Positions 15,055-24,758 are shown, counted from the first letter of the stretch. The stretch is 64,000 nucleotides of DNA from Flaviramulus_B aquimarinus (GCF_039543205.1 NZ_BAABJH010000001.1:682001-746000), one strand, 5' to 3'. Translations and numbers: made by a program. Notes: generated by a model not told the origin, from the letters alone.

Positions 15055-17688
15055 CTAATTCAGATTTGCTAAACTTGTTTTTAAAGTTTCAATCTTAGCC
15101 AAAGCGTCAGCTTCTTTTTTCTTTTCGCTTGCCACAACCATTTCTGGAGCTCCAGCAACAAAACGCTCATTTGATAATTTTTTTTGTACCGATTTCAAGA
15201 AACCTTCTGTATAACGTAACTCTTCGGTTAGTTTTTTAATTTCTGCTTCCACATCAATACTACCTGCCATTGGGATAAAATACTCATTGGATTTTACTCT
15301 AAAAGTCAATGCGCCTTCAATAGCTTCAGTTGTGTTTCCTATACTTTCAAGGTTGCCCAATTTAGCAATAACACCATCAAAAGTTGTGTTAGTATTTTCA
15401 TTGTTTATTACTGAAAAACCTATGGTATTTTTAAATGCAATATTCTTTTGTTTTCTTATATTTCTAATTCCAGAAATTACTTCTGTGGCAAATTCAAATT
15501 CTGAAATTAAAGTTTCATTTATTGGTTTTGTTTCTGGCCATTTAGCTATAATTAAAGCGTCTTCTGGGGTTCTTTCGGAAATATACTGCCAAATGTCTTC
15601 AGACAAAAAAGGCATAAATGGATGCAGAATTTTTAAATTATTCTCAAAAGCTTCAATAACTGCTTTATAGGTTTTTGCATCTATTGGTTTTTGATATGCT
15701 GGTTTTATAATTTCCAATAACCATGATGAGAAATCGTCCATAATTAACTTATAGATAGTCATTAATGCATCGCTTAATCTGTATTTACTAAAATGATCTT
15801 CGATTTCTACTAATACTTTTTGAAACTTAGCTTCGTACCACTCTAAGCCAACTTTTGCAGTCTCTGGTTGCGGTATGCTTTCATCTATATCCCAACCTTT
15901 AACCAAACGGAAGGCATTCCAAATTTTGTTTCCAAAGCCTTTTCCTTGTTGACAAAGGGCTTCATCAAACATTAAATCGTTTCCAGCTGCTGAACTTAAC
16001 AATAATCCAACACGAACACCATCGGCACTGTAGTCATCAATAAGTTTTAAAGCATCTGGTGAGTTCCCTAAGGATTTACTCATCTTTCGACGTTGCTTAT
16101 CGCGCACCAAACCTGTGAAGTAGACATTATTAAACGGTTTCTCGTCTTTATACTCGTAACCTGCTATAATCATACGAGCTACCCAAAAGAATAAAATATC
16201 CGGACCCGTAACTAAATCATTAGTTGGGTAATAATATTTAATGTCTTTATTTTCTGGGTTTCTAATACCATCAAATACACTCATTGGCCATAACCATGAG
16301 GAAAACCAAGTATCAAGCGCATCTTTGTCTTGTGTTAGATTATTGGTCGTTAGTTGCTGGTTGTTTGTTTTTTGTTTTGCTTTTTCTAAAGCTTTTTCAA
16401 TATTTTCAGCAACTACAAAATCTTCTTTTCCATCTCCATAAAAATAGGCAGGAATTTGCTGTCCCCACATTAATTGACGTGAAATATTCCAATCACGAAT
16501 ATTCTCCATCCAGTGCCTATAAGTGTTTTCAAACTTTTTAGGGAACAATTTAATATCCTTATCTTCTAACACTGAGGTAATGGCTGGTTTTACCAAATCT
16601 TCCATTTTTAAAAACCACTGATCACTTAAACGTGGTTCTATAACGGCTTTTGTACGTTCTGAAGTTCCTACTTTATTAATATGGGTTTCGGTTTTAATTA
16701 AAAGGCCATTTTGCTCCAATTCTTTGGTAATCTCCTTTCTAACTACAAAACGGTCTTTACCTTCATAATGTAACCCAAAACTATTTAAAGACGCATCTTC
16801 ATGAAAGATATCAATAACTTCTAATTTATGCTTGTCTCCTAGATTTTTATCATTTTCATCATGTGCAGGTGTTACTTTTAAACACCCCGTACCAAATTCC
16901 ATATCGACATAATCATCTTCTATAATAGGAATAATACGATTACAAATAGGCACAATGGCTTTTTTACCACGTAAATGTGCAAATCGTTCATCATTAGGAT
17001 TAATACAAATGGCAGTATCTCCAAAAATAGTTTCAGGTCGTGTCGTGGCTATTGTTAGCGTATCATCACTACCTTCTATTTTATATTGTAAATAATACAG
17101 ACTCCCTTGGCGTTCTTCATATATAACTTCTTCATCAGACAATGTTGTTTTAGCCTCAGGATCCCAATTTACCATACGGTACCCTCGATAAATCATGCCC
17201 TTTTCATATAAATCGACAAAAACTTTAATAACCGCTTCACTCATATCATCATCCATTGTGAATTTGGTTCTTTCCCAATCACATGAACAACCTAGTTTTT
17301 TGAGTTGCTCTAGAATTACTCCACCATATTCATGCGTCCAATCCCAGGCATGTGTTAAAAATTCCTCACGAGATAAATCATTTTTATCAATGCCTTGTTC
17401 CTTTAATTTAGCAACTACTTTGGCTTCGGTAGCAATAGATGCATGATCTGTACCGGGCACCCAACATGCATTTTTTCCCAATAACCGTGCACGACGAATA
17501 AGAACATCTTGAATGGTATTGTTAAGCATATGCCCCATGTGCAATACTCCTGTAACATTTGGCGGAGGAATCACTATTGTGTAAGGTTCTCTTTCATCAG
17601 GTTCTGAATGAAAATAATTATTTTTCATCCAGTACTCATACCACTTACTTTCTACCTGGCTTGCATCGTATTTTGATGGGATTTGCAT
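15055..17688 (-). CDS. valS: Valyl-tRNA synthetase
   Basis: I start at the ATG 17686-17688 (MQIPSKYDASQVESKWYEYW); the open frame extends 11 codons further, but those residues are not part of the family. The 877-residue class I synthetase shows HMGH in PNVTGVLHMGH (about 50), the editing domain with ATTRPETIFGDTA, KMSKS in RRKMSKSLGNSPDAL (about 535), the anticodon-binding domain, and a C-terminal coiled coil (EIKKLTEELRYTEGFLKSVQ) that is the ValRS tRNA-binding arm. A -7-like TACTTTTG lies on the minus strand at 17719-17726, giving a short leader. Confidence 0.97.
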   Translation of the reverse strand: MQIPSKYDASQVESKWYEYWMKNNYFHSEPDEREPYTIVIPPPNVTGVLHMGHMLNNTIQDVLIRRARLLGKNACWVPGTDHASIATEAKVVAKLKEQGIDKNDLSREEFLTHAWDWTHEYGGVILEQLKKLGCSCDWERTKFTMDDDMSEAVIKVFVDLYEKGMIYRGYRMVNWDPEAKTTLSDEEVIYEERQGSLYYLQYKIEGSDDTLTIATTRPETIFGDTAICINPNDERFAHLRGKKAIVPICNRIIPIIEDDYVDMEFGTGCLKVTPAHDENDKNLGDKHKLEVIDIFHEDASLNSFGLHYEGKDRFVVRKEITKELEQNGLLIKTETHINKVGTSERTKAVIEPRLSDQWFLKMEDLVKPAITSVLEDKDIKLFPKKFENTYRHWMENIRDWNISRQLMWGQQIPAYFYGDGKEDFVVAENIEKALEKAKQKTNNQQLTTNNLTQDKDALDTWFSSWLWPMSVFDGIRNPENKDIKYYYPTNDLVTGPDILFFWVARMIIAGYEYKDEKPFNNVYFTGLVRDKQRRKMSKSLGNSPDALKLIDDYSADGVRVGLLLSSAAGNDLMFDEALCQQGKGFGNKIWNAFRLVKGWDIDESIPQPETAKVGLEWYEAKFQKVLVEIEDHFSKYRLSDALMTIYKLIMDDFSSWLLEIIKPAYQKPIDAKTYKAVIEAFENNLKILHPFMPFLSEDIWQYISERTPEDALIIAKWPETKPINETLISEFEFATEVISGIRNIRKQKNIAFKNTIGFSVINNENTNTTFDGVIAKLGNLESIGNTTEAIEGALTFRVKSNEYFIPMAGSIDVEAEIKKLTEELRYTEGFLKSVQKKLSNERFVAGAPEMVVASEKKKEADALAKIETLKTSLANLN

Positions 17689-17940
17689 ACTTTGGAATAG
17701 TTTTTGAATAATGATAGGCAAAAGTACTTATATTTCTTTTGCTGTGAAATGAGCATAACTAAAAATTTTGTTATTTATGCAAACTAAATGTAACAATTGA
17801 AAAAACAAACATAATCAGGTAAAAGCTAGTCAAATAATGATTATCACTTATTTAACAGTTTTTAAACAAAATTACCGAAAGGTTGTACATACCTTTAACC
17901 CAGTTAAATATGTTAACATGCCTGCATTACGTCTATTATT

Positions 17941-17972
17941 TTTGCAGATTATAGGAAAAGTAAGTATGTTTG
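17941..17972 (+). promoter_or_regulatory. Promoter of the DUF1573 gene
   Basis: TTTG (17941-17944), a 20-bp spacer and TATGTTTG (17965-17972) fit the Bacteroidota consensus. Transcription would start near 17979, giving a leader of about 78 nt. The rest of the gap 17689-18056 shows no gene. Confidence 0.65.
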
Positions 17973-18056
17973 ACTAAGATTTGAATCAAATTAACATGAA
18001 TATCCTGTATTGTTAAGGATGTTAAAAAACGGATAAAAACAATAAAAAATAAACCC

Positions 18057-18473
18057 ATGAAACAATTAATTACAATTTTATTTATCGGATTAATCAGTTT
18101 TTCTATTAACGCTCAAGCTAAAATTGAGTTTAAATCTGATACTATCGATTATGGAACTATAGATAAAGGGTCTGACGGTGTTCGAGTTTTTGAATTCACG
18201 AATACTGGTGATGAGCCTCTTATAATCTCCAAAGTATCTTCTAGTTGTGGATGTACTATTCCTAAAAAACCAGAAGCTCCAATTTTACCCGGAAAGACTG
18301 GAGAAATTGAAGTGAAATATGACACCAATAGAGTAAATCCAATTAGAAAAACAATTACTGTAATTTCTAATGCTGAAACACCAACTGTTGCTTTAAAAAT
18401 TAAAGGTGAAGTTATCGACCCTAGTAAAATAAGTGTACTTGAAAAAAAAAATAAAAGTATCGTACAACAATAA
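18057..18473 (+). CDS. Exported DUF1573 domain protein
   Basis: The 138-residue protein has a signal peptide (MKQLITILFIGLISFSINAQ, cleavage after about 20). The mature part is one DUF1573 domain, an Ig-like (ASH/MSP-like) fold: IDYGTIDKGSDGVRVFEFTN, then SSCGCTIPKKP and a PGKTGEIEVKYDT strand. These proteins are abundant and exported in Bacteroidota; their function is not established, though the fold suggests protein binding. The paired Cys in SSCGCT are conserved in the family. The gene is monocistronic, with its own promoter and terminator. Confidence 0.88.
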   Translation: MKQLITILFIGLISFSINAQAKIEFKSDTIDYGTIDKGSDGVRVFEFTNTGDEPLIISKVSSSCGCTIPKKPEAPILPGKTGEIEVKYDTNRVNPIRKTITVISNAETPTVALKIKGEVIDPSKISVLEKKNKSIVQQ

Positions 18474-18495
18474 AAGGCATTACTAAACAATTTTC

Positions 18496-18533
18496 AGGCT
18501 TAAACATAACATCATGTTTAAGCCTTTTTTTTT
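18496..18533 (+). terminator. Terminator of the DUF1573 gene
   Basis: A perfect 12-bp stem (18496-18507 with 18514-18525), 6-nt loop and a run of T to 18533. The T run overlaps the last bases of the convergent protease gene. Confidence 0.88.
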
Positions 18534-19872
18534 AAAATAACTTTTGTAGAAAAAATTGAAATGTTAAAAGCTTGCCATTTCTATCGACTTTTAATCTAAT
18601 TCTCTTACCCGCATCATCGTAAAACATTTGCATGATTTGTTGTAATGAATACTCATGGACTTGTTTATTGTTTACGCTAATAACAATATCTCCTATAAGT
18701 AAACCTGCTTTTTGTGCTGGAGAATCTTCACGTAATTCAACAATGGCATAAGCTGGTTTTAATGATATTTTATATTGTGTATTAATAACAATTCTATTGT
18801 TGTTATTCTGAGCATCATCTTCTTCAAAAACAGTATTTCCTTTTAAAGTATTTTTATCTACTTCTTTTACCAGCCTTACACCATCGTGCTCTAATTCAAT
18901 ACCACTTTTGTTATGACTAAATTTTTCTTTAAAGTGTCTGTTTTTTTTGAAAGTCACCAATGCCTTTTGATAATCAAAAATAACATCGAATCGTTTTAAA
19001 ATATTACCTGATAAGCTGCCATTACGATTTTTAATCTGTTTAGCTAATGATATAGAAGTTGAATCTGGAAATGCAACATTAGCATTCTTAAGCGTAAAAC
19101 TTTTCAAAAAAAATGAATTCACTTTAGAGCGTTTACCATAAACACTTCCATTAAGCCCATGACCAAGGAAATCAACAAAATAAGCATTACTGGATGTTAT
19201 GCCTAAGGACTTATTTTCAAATAACCACAAGGCATCGCTACCACCAGAATCAATCAATAATTTAACAGGAATTATTTTGTCTTCTATCTTAACTTCTGCA
19301 TTAATGTATGGTTTTCCATTGTAAAACTCTAAATTAAAACGCTCACATTTTTTACATACTTTATATTTAAATCTCTCTGGGTTTGTTAATTTTAAATACC
19401 CCGTTGAGTAATTTATTTCTACAATGAAATCCCTAAACAAATCAAAGCCAATAATACCATGAACAGGAATTCCCAATTTAGAAGCAAAATTTAATTTGTT
19501 ATTAAAAACGGCATACAAATCTTGATTTAACTTTAAAGCGTCTCCAATTCTAAAAATATTATTACTAGATTTTAAAGCTTCAACAGATTCGCCTTCACCC
19601 AAACCTCTTAAAAAAATCGTTTCTGTGTCCTTTATTTTTAAAGTGTCAGAAACATTTAAAAAATTAAAAATAATAGGTTTACTAACACCTGTGTCTAATA
19701 TAAAAGATAAAGTAACTCCATTTATTTCGACAGGAATGACTACCAAATTGTTTATGAGCTTAAACTTAATTTTATCTGACTGTTTCTTATTTTGAATTAC
19801 AAATTTGTTTTGAGAGAAACCCAAATTATTTAAACAAAACAATAACACTATAAAGACTAAACAGTTTTTCAT
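18532..19872 (-). CDS. Exported retropepsin-like aspartic protease with C-terminal PDZ domain
   Basis: The 446-residue protein has a signal peptide (MKNCLVFIVLLFCLNNLGFS). Two aspartyl-protease half-domains follow: FILDTGVSKPIIF near residue 60 and VKLLIDSGGSDALWLF near 205, each with the D-(T/S)-G triad, so a complete active site can form within one chain. The C-terminal 90 residues are a PDZ domain (AIVELREDSPAQKAGLLIGD, ISVNNKQV). The combination is common in Bacteroidota and should act in the periplasm or outer membrane on unknown proteins. It is convergent with the DUF1573 gene. Confidence 0.88.
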   Translation of the reverse strand: MKNCLVFIVLLFCLNNLGFSQNKFVIQNKKQSDKIKFKLINNLVVIPVEINGVTLSFILDTGVSKPIIFNFLNVSDTLKIKDTETIFLRGLGEGESVEALKSSNNIFRIGDALKLNQDLYAVFNNKLNFASKLGIPVHGIIGFDLFRDFIVEINYSTGYLKLTNPERFKYKVCKKCERFNLEFYNGKPYINAEVKIEDKIIPVKLLIDSGGSDALWLFENKSLGITSSNAYFVDFLGHGLNGSVYGKRSKVNSFFLKSFTLKNANVAFPDSTSISLAKQIKNRNGSLSGNILKRFDVIFDYQKALVTFKKNRHFKEKFSHNKSGIELEHDGVRLVKEVDKNTLKGNTVFEEDDAQNNNNRIVINTQYKISLKPAYAIVELREDSPAQKAGLLIGDIVISVNNKQVHEYSLQQIMQMFYDDAGKRIRLKVDRNGKLLTFQFFLQKLF

Positions 19873-19995
19873 TTAAACGCAGATAATTTTTACCATCATC
19901 AATTTACAAATCTTTAGAGTAGTATAATTTTTAATAGTTGTTTTTTAAAAAAACTTTAAGATAATTTTCTCAACTTTGTAGATAAATAACTAAAA

Positions 19996-21186
19996 ATGCC
20001 ATCAATATCAAAAAAGGGCCAATTAATGCCTCAATCGCCCATACGTAAATTAGTACCGTTTGCAGAACAAGCTGTGAAAGATGGTAAATCTATTTACTAC
20101 TTAAATATTGGACAACCAGATATTAAAACACCAAAAACAGCTATTGATGCTGTTAAGAATAGTGATATTGATGTTTTAGCATATTCAAGATCTGAAGGCT
20201 CTGAAACTTACAGACAAAAAATCTGTAAATATTATTCCAAACACTATATTAATGTTACACATAACGATATTGTTGTGACAACAGGAGGCAGTGAAGCGCT
20301 TCTTTTTGCCTTTGGAAGTGTTATGGATGTTGATGATGAAATTATTATTCCTGAACCGTTTTATGCAAACTATAATGGATTTTCAATAGCATCTGGAGTA
20401 AAAGTGGTTCCAGTAATTTCTAAAATAGAAGATAATTTTGCTTTACCGCCTATCGAGGAATTTGAAAAACTAATTACACCAAAAACCAAGGCGATTTTGA
20501 TTTGTAACCCAGGAAACCCAACAGGATATTTATACTCAAAAGAAGAAATACAAAAACTTGCTGCTATTGTAAAAAAGTATGATTTATTTTTAATTTCTGA
20601 TGAAGTTTATCGTGAATTTGTTTACGATAACCACACACATTATTCTATAATGCAGGAAAACGGATTGGAAAACCACGCCATCGTTGTTGACTCTGTATCG
20701 AAACGTTACAGCATGTGTGGCGCAAGAGTTGGGTGTTTAGTTTCAAAAAACAAAACTGTTATTGATACCGTCTTAAAATTTGCCCAAGCACGTTTAAGTC
20801 CACCTACCCTAGCACAAATAGCTAGTGAAGCCGCTTTAGAAACACCACAAAGTTATTTTGATGATGTCGTTAAAGAATATGTAGAACGCAGAAACACCTT
20901 AGTTACAGAATTACAAAAAATAGAAGGTATAAAGGTTGCAAAGCCAAAAGGTGCGTTTTATTGTATTGCCGAATTACCTATTAAAAATTCTGATAATTTT
21001 GCAAAATGGCTTCTAGAAAATTTCGATATTGATGGTAAAACTATTATGGTAGCTCCAGCTGCCGGGTTCTATTCAACACCGGGCGTTGGTTTAAACCAAA
21101 TTAGAATTGCATACGTACTTAAAAAAGAGAGCCTAATAAAGGCAGTAAATATTTTAAAAGAAGCCTTAAAAGTTTATAAAGACTAG
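19996..21186 (+). CDS. Class I/II PLP-dependent aminotransferase (aspartate aminotransferase-like)
   Basis: The 396-residue fold-type I enzyme shows YYLNIGQPDIKTPKTA, TTGGSEALLFAF, ICNPGNPTGYLYSKEEI, ISDEVYREFVYD, the PLP lysine in DSVSKRYSMCGARVGCLV and a C-terminal Arg in NQIRIAYVL that binds the substrate carboxylate. The amino acid specificity is uncertain; aspartate, alanine and aromatic acids are all possible. It is directly followed by murB (1-bp overlap), a pairing that suggests shared transcription more than shared pathway. Confidence 0.88.
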   Translation: MPSISKKGQLMPQSPIRKLVPFAEQAVKDGKSIYYLNIGQPDIKTPKTAIDAVKNSDIDVLAYSRSEGSETYRQKICKYYSKHYINVTHNDIVVTTGGSEALLFAFGSVMDVDDEIIIPEPFYANYNGFSIASGVKVVPVISKIEDNFALPPIEEFEKLITPKTKAILICNPGNPTGYLYSKEEIQKLAAIVKKYDLFLISDEVYREFVYDNHTHYSIMQENGLENHAIVVDSVSKRYSMCGARVGCLVSKNKTVIDTVLKFAQARLSPPTLAQIASEAALETPQSYFDDVVKEYVERRNTLVTELQKIEGIKVAKPKGAFYCIAELPIKNSDNFAKWLLENFDIDGKTIMVAPAAGFYSTPGVGLNQIRIAYVLKKESLIKAVNILKEALKVYKD

Positions 21187-22199
21187 TGCAGATTAAAAAG
21201 AACATATCCTTAAAACCTTTTAATACTTTTGGTATTGATGCGAAAGCGAAATTCTTTGTTTCGGTAGAAAGTATTGATTGTTTAAAACAAGTTTTATCAT
21301 TACAAGATTATCCTGACAAATTAATATTAGGTGGCGGTAGCAATATGTTGCTTACCAAAGATTTTGATGGTTTGGTTATTCACATTAACCTAAAAGGTAT
21401 TGACCTTCTTTTAGAAAATGAAGACTTTGTTTTTGTAAAAGCCCATGCTGGTGAAAACTGGCATGACTTCGTGCTTTGGTGTATTGATAATGATTTTGGT
21501 GGTGTTGAAAACTTATCCTTAATCCCTGGAAATGTAGGTACTGCACCTATTCAGAATATTGGCGCTTATGGTGTTGAACTTAAAGATACTTTTGAATCTT
21601 GCGAAGCCATTTCATTAAAAACAAACATATTACAATCTTTCACCAAAACGGATTGTAATTTTGGTTATAGAAATTCTATTTTTAAGCAATACGCTAAAGG
21701 TCAATTTATAATTACTAGTGTGGTTTTTAAACTCACGAAGCGAAACCATAAATTAAACATTAATTATGGTACTATTGCTTCACAATTAGAGTTCATGCAA
21801 ATTACTAATGCAACCATTCAAGATATATCCAAAGCTGTTATAGCTATTCGAGAAAGCAAATTACCAAATCCAAAAGAGATAGGTAATAGTGGTAGTTTTT
21901 TTAAAAATCCCGTGATTTCTAAAACACATTTCAATAAGTTAACAAAAAACTTTAAAGACATACCTAGCTATCCCGTTTCTGATAATGATGTAAAAGTACC
22001 CGCAGGTTGGCTCATTGAAAAAGCTGGATTTAAAGGCAAACGATTTGGCGATTATGGTGTCCATAAAAACCAAGCATTGGTACTTGTAAATTATGGAAAC
22101 GCCAAAGGCTCCGACATCCTAAAACTTTCAAAATTAATCCAAAAAACAATTCAACGCCTTTTTGGAATTTCTATTGAAGCCGAAGTCAATATCTTATAG
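21186..22199 (+). CDS. murB: UDP-N-acetylenolpyruvoylglucosamine reductase
   Basis: The 337-residue flavoenzyme makes UDP-N-acetylmuramate for peptidoglycan. It starts with GTG at 21186, overlapping the TAG of the aminotransferase by one base, and begins MQIKKNISLKPFNTFGIDAK, the normal MurB opening. FAD-binding elements LILGGGSNMLLT and LSLIPGNVGTAPIQNIGAYG, the RNSIFK region with the substrate-contacting Arg, the catalytic Ser in GNSGSFFKNP and a C-terminal Glu (SIEAEVNIL) are present. This is the longer type I form. Confidence 0.95.
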   Translation: MQIKKNISLKPFNTFGIDAKAKFFVSVESIDCLKQVLSLQDYPDKLILGGGSNMLLTKDFDGLVIHINLKGIDLLLENEDFVFVKAHAGENWHDFVLWCIDNDFGGVENLSLIPGNVGTAPIQNIGAYGVELKDTFESCEAISLKTNILQSFTKTDCNFGYRNSIFKQYAKGQFIITSVVFKLTKRNHKLNINYGTIASQLEFMQITNATIQDISKAVIAIRESKLPNPKEIGNSGSFFKNPVISKTHFNKLTKNFKDIPSYPVSDNDVKVPAGWLIEKAGFKGKRFGDYGVHKNQALVLVNYGNAKGSDILKLSKLIQKTIQRLFGISIEAEVNIL

Positions 22200-22200
22200 A

Positions 22201-22247
22201 TTAGAACTCATTTTCGGTTAAAAATAAAAAGTTGAAATGAGTTCTAA
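22201..22247 (+). repeat. 13-bp inverted repeat between murB and the sigma gene
   Basis: TTAGAACTCATTT (22201-22213) and AAATGAGTTCTAA (22235-22247) are perfect inverted copies with a 21-nt loop, directly after the murB stop. It could end murB transcription, but no T run follows. Its right arm lies between the -33 and -7 boxes of the next promoter, so an operator role is also possible. Confidence 0.6.
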
Positions 22248-22265
22248 AAGAAATTTCTAACTTTG
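22232..22265 (+). promoter_or_regulatory. Probable promoter of the ECF sigma/anti-sigma operon
   Basis: TTG at 22232-22234 and TAACTTTG at 22258-22265, 23 bp apart; the spacer is slightly long. Start of transcription near 22272, 25 nt before the TTG start codon of the sigma gene. Confidence 0.5.
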
Positions 22266-22296
22266 GCGTTATAAAACAGACTAAAATTAACCTATC

Positions 22297-22827
22297 TTGA
22301 TTTCAGCTATAGAAAAAGAAATAGTTTCCTTATTACAACATGGTGACAAAAAGGCCATTAGTTTACTCTATGAAAACTATGCTGATTCATTATTTGGTGT
22401 CATAAAAAAAGTAATTTCTGATGAAGATACCGCCCAAGACGTACTTCAAGAAACCTTTGTTAAAATTTGGAGATACTCAAAAAAGTACGATTCTAACAAA
22501 GCAAAATTATTCACATGGTTATACAGAATTGCTTACAACACTGCCATAGATAAAGTTAGATCGCAAAAAAGCAAAAACAACAATGAAGTCCAAATGGAAA
22601 CTTCTACCGTATATAAAGTAAGTTCCAACGAATTAAACCAGGATGTATTAGATATAAAAAAACATCTAAGCACTTTGGAGCACAAATATCAAATCGTTAT
22701 AAACGCACTCTTTTTTGAAGGCATGACCCAACAAGAAGCCAGTGATGAGCTTGATATTCCGTTAGGAACAATAAAATCGAGATTAAAAATTGGATTGCGC
22801 GAATTGAAAAAAATTTACAATCCATAA
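22297..22827 (+). CDS. ECF-type RNA polymerase sigma factor
   Basis: The 176-residue protein has sigma region 2 (SLLYENYADSLFGVIKKVI, then DVLQETFVKIWRYSKKYD and LFTWLYRIAYNTAIDKVRS) and region 4 with a helix-turn-helix (EGMTQQEASDELDIPLGTIKSRLKIGLREL). The only fitting start is TTG at 22297. It is followed 12 bp later by a membrane anti-sigma factor, the SigK/RskA arrangement, in which release of the anti-sigma turns on the regulon. The inducing signal is unknown. Confidence 0.9.
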   Translation: MISAIEKEIVSLLQHGDKKAISLLYENYADSLFGVIKKVISDEDTAQDVLQETFVKIWRYSKKYDSNKAKLFTWLYRIAYNTAIDKVRSQKSKNNNEVQMETSTVYKVSSNELNQDVLDIKKHLSTLEHKYQIVINALFFEGMTQQEASDELDIPLGTIKSRLKIGLRELKKIYNP

Positions 22828-22839
22828 TTAAACAACGTC

Positions 22840-23628
22840 ATGAATGATAAAATAACTACTTTTTTAAATTCTGGCCTATTAGAAAAATATCTGTTAGGTG
22901 AAACCACTTCTAGTGAAACAGAAATGGTAGAGTCTTATGTTTCAAAATACCCAGAAGTACAAAACGCTTACAATACTTTACAATTTAATTTAGAGGTGGT
23001 TGCGAAGCATAATGCTGTTGAAGCTCCCGAAAATATTTTAAATAATATTTTGGATGAACTTGACGACAAACCTGTTGTTAATTTAAATACATCGTACAAA
23101 TATAAAAAATGGTATAAATTTAGTGTAGCTGCAAGTGTGGCTGCCTTAATTTTTGCAGGAACAGCCTATTTATTCTATAATCAAAACCAACAGCTCTCTA
23201 ATGAAAATCAAATTGTAGTTGATGAGCTTTTTGATTTACGAGGTGATATTGAGCAAAACAATAAAATGCTTGATAAAGTAATGAGGCAACTTTTAAAGCT
23301 TAATAACCCTGAAACTGAAAAATATATCATTACAGGAAATGATAGAGCGAAAGATCTAAAAACGGTTGCCTACATTAACCCTAAAGAAAAAACATCTATG
23401 ATTGATGTTGTGTCTTTACCTGAGTTACCAGAAGAACAATGCTACCAAATATGGGCAGAGTTACAGGATAAAATGGTTAACCTGGGTATATTAAACGAGG
23501 CTGATAGAAAACTCATGTCTATGCCTTATGCAGAAAATGCATTAGCCCTTAAAATCACCATAGAACCTAAAGGTGGCAATACTATTGCCTCAGTAGAAAA
23601 CTCTGTAGCGCAAATTAATTTACAATAA
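22840..23628 (+). CDS. Membrane anti-sigma factor, RskA-like
   Basis: The 262-residue protein has an N-terminal cytoplasmic anti-sigma region (LEKYLLGETTSSETEMVESY), one membrane segment (about 92-108, FSVAASVAALIFAGTAYLF), a short coiled coil (LRGDIEQNNKMLDKVMRQL) and an exported C-terminal RskA domain with SLPELPEEQCYQIWAEL. Family members hold their sigma factor at the membrane. Position just after the ECF gene makes that sigma its likely partner. Confidence 0.88.
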   Translation: MNDKITTFLNSGLLEKYLLGETTSSETEMVESYVSKYPEVQNAYNTLQFNLEVVAKHNAVEAPENILNNILDELDDKPVVNLNTSYKYKKWYKFSVAASVAALIFAGTAYLFYNQNQQLSNENQIVVDELFDLRGDIEQNNKMLDKVMRQLLKLNNPETEKYIITGNDRAKDLKTVAYINPKEKTSMIDVVSLPELPEEQCYQIWAELQDKMVNLGILNEADRKLMSMPYAENALALKITIEPKGGNTIASVENSVAQINLQ

Positions 23629-23644
23629 AATTAATACATCATAA

Positions 23645-23682
23645 AAAGCGCCTCATTTTATTAATAAAATGAGGCGTCTTTA
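23645..23682. terminator. Bidirectional terminator between the anti-sigma gene and aqpZ
   Basis: A perfect stem of 12 bp or more (CGCCTCATTTTA with TAAAATGAGGCG, 23649-23676) between convergent genes, flanked by A-rich and T-rich DNA. Confidence 0.78.
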
Positions 23683-23707
23683 GTTATAATAGATTTTTAT
23701 AAAATTA

Positions 23708-24394
23708 TTATTCTTTATCAAATAAAGCTTTGTGGATAAAACCAGCAAGAATAGCACCAGCAATTGGAGCAACCCAGAACAACCAGAGCTGCCCAGTAAA
23801 TTCTCCCCCAGCAAATAATGCCTGACTTGTAGAACGTGCAGGATTAACGGAGGTATTGGTTATTGGAATACTTATTAGGTGAATTAAAGTTAAGCCTAAA
23901 CCAATGGCAATAGGTGCAAATCCTTTGGGTGCTCTAGAATTAATACTTCCTAAAATAATTAATAAGAAAAACATAGTTAATAAAAATTCTGTAATTAAAG
24001 CCGCAGTCATAGAATAACCGTCTGGAGATAAATCACCATACCCATTAGCAGCAAAACCACCTATAGTAACAAAATCAGATTTATTAGTCAATATCAAATA
24101 TAATGCTCCTGCAGCAGCAATAGCACCTATTAGTTGAGCAACAATATAACCTACTAAGTCTTTAGCTTCAAACTTTCCACCAGCCCATAAACCTAATGAT
24201 ACCGCTGGATTAAAATGACCTCCAGAAATATGACCAACAGCATATGCCATAGTTAACACCGTAAGACCAAAAGCTAAAGCAACACCTACAAAGCCAATCC
24301 CTAAATCTGGATAACCTGCTGCAAACACAGCGCTACCACAGCCTCCAAAAACAAGCCAAAAAGTTCCAAAAAATTCTGCGAATAATTTTTTCAT
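23708..24394 (-). CDS. aqpZ: Aquaporin Z
   Basis: The 228-residue membrane protein has six hydrophobic helices and the two pore loops GGHFNPAVSLG (NPA at residue 62) and TSVNPARSTSQAL (about 183). The residue after the second NPA motif is Arg, as in the selectivity filter of aquaporins, and the small residues around it fit a water channel better than a glycerol facilitator. It should pass water through the inner membrane during osmotic change. It is monocistronic. Confidence 0.93.
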   Translation of the reverse strand: MKKLFAEFFGTFWLVFGGCGSAVFAAGYPDLGIGFVGVALAFGLTVLTMAYAVGHISGGHFNPAVSLGLWAGGKFEAKDLVGYIVAQLIGAIAAAGALYLILTNKSDFVTIGGFAANGYGDLSPDGYSMTAALITEFLLTMFFLLIILGSINSRAPKGFAPIAIGLGLTLIHLISIPITNTSVNPARSTSQALFAGGEFTGQLWLFWVAPIAGAILAGFIHKALFDKE

Positions 24395-24548
24395 AATTAA
24401 ATAATTTTAATTGGTTAGTAATTTAAATGTACAAATAATTAATAATAAGACACTAAAAGACAAAATAGTCACATTCATTTCAGTTTGATTTCTTATAAAA
24501 TTTCTTATCCAAAAGCATTATCTTTGTTAAAAATTATTTCGAATACGA

Positions 24549-24752
24549 ATGAAACTTCTATTAATAACCATCATTTTATTAGGATTAGGAATTGCAGGTA
24601 TTGCCATTAAAATTTGGGCAAAAAAAGATGGAAAATTTGCTGGTACTTGTGCAAGTCAGAACCCCATGTTAAATCAAGATGGTGAGTCTTGTGGCTTTTG
24701 TGGTAAAACACCCGACCAATTTAGCGATTGTAACGAACCTCAACATTCATAA
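24549..24752 (+). CDS. Small membrane protein with Cys-rich tail, function unknown
   Basis: The 67-residue product has one N-terminal hydrophobic helix (about 2-24) and a tail with four Cys residues (GTCASQNPM, then SCGFCGKTPDQFSDC). The spacing could hold a metal or form disulfides. I recall such proteins as common and conserved in Flavobacteriaceae but without known function. It stands 6 bp before a glycosyltransferase gene and heads a tight plus-strand run of six genes. Confidence 0.7.
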   Translation: MKLLLITIILLGLGIAGIAIKIWAKKDGKFAGTCASQNPMLNQDGESCGFCGKTPDQFSDCNEPQHS

Positions 24753-24758
24753 TACTTT

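Noticed and set aside
15055..17688. Plus-strand ORFs inside valS (such as 15287-15670)
   Set aside because: They are shadows of a complete, well-recognised gene.
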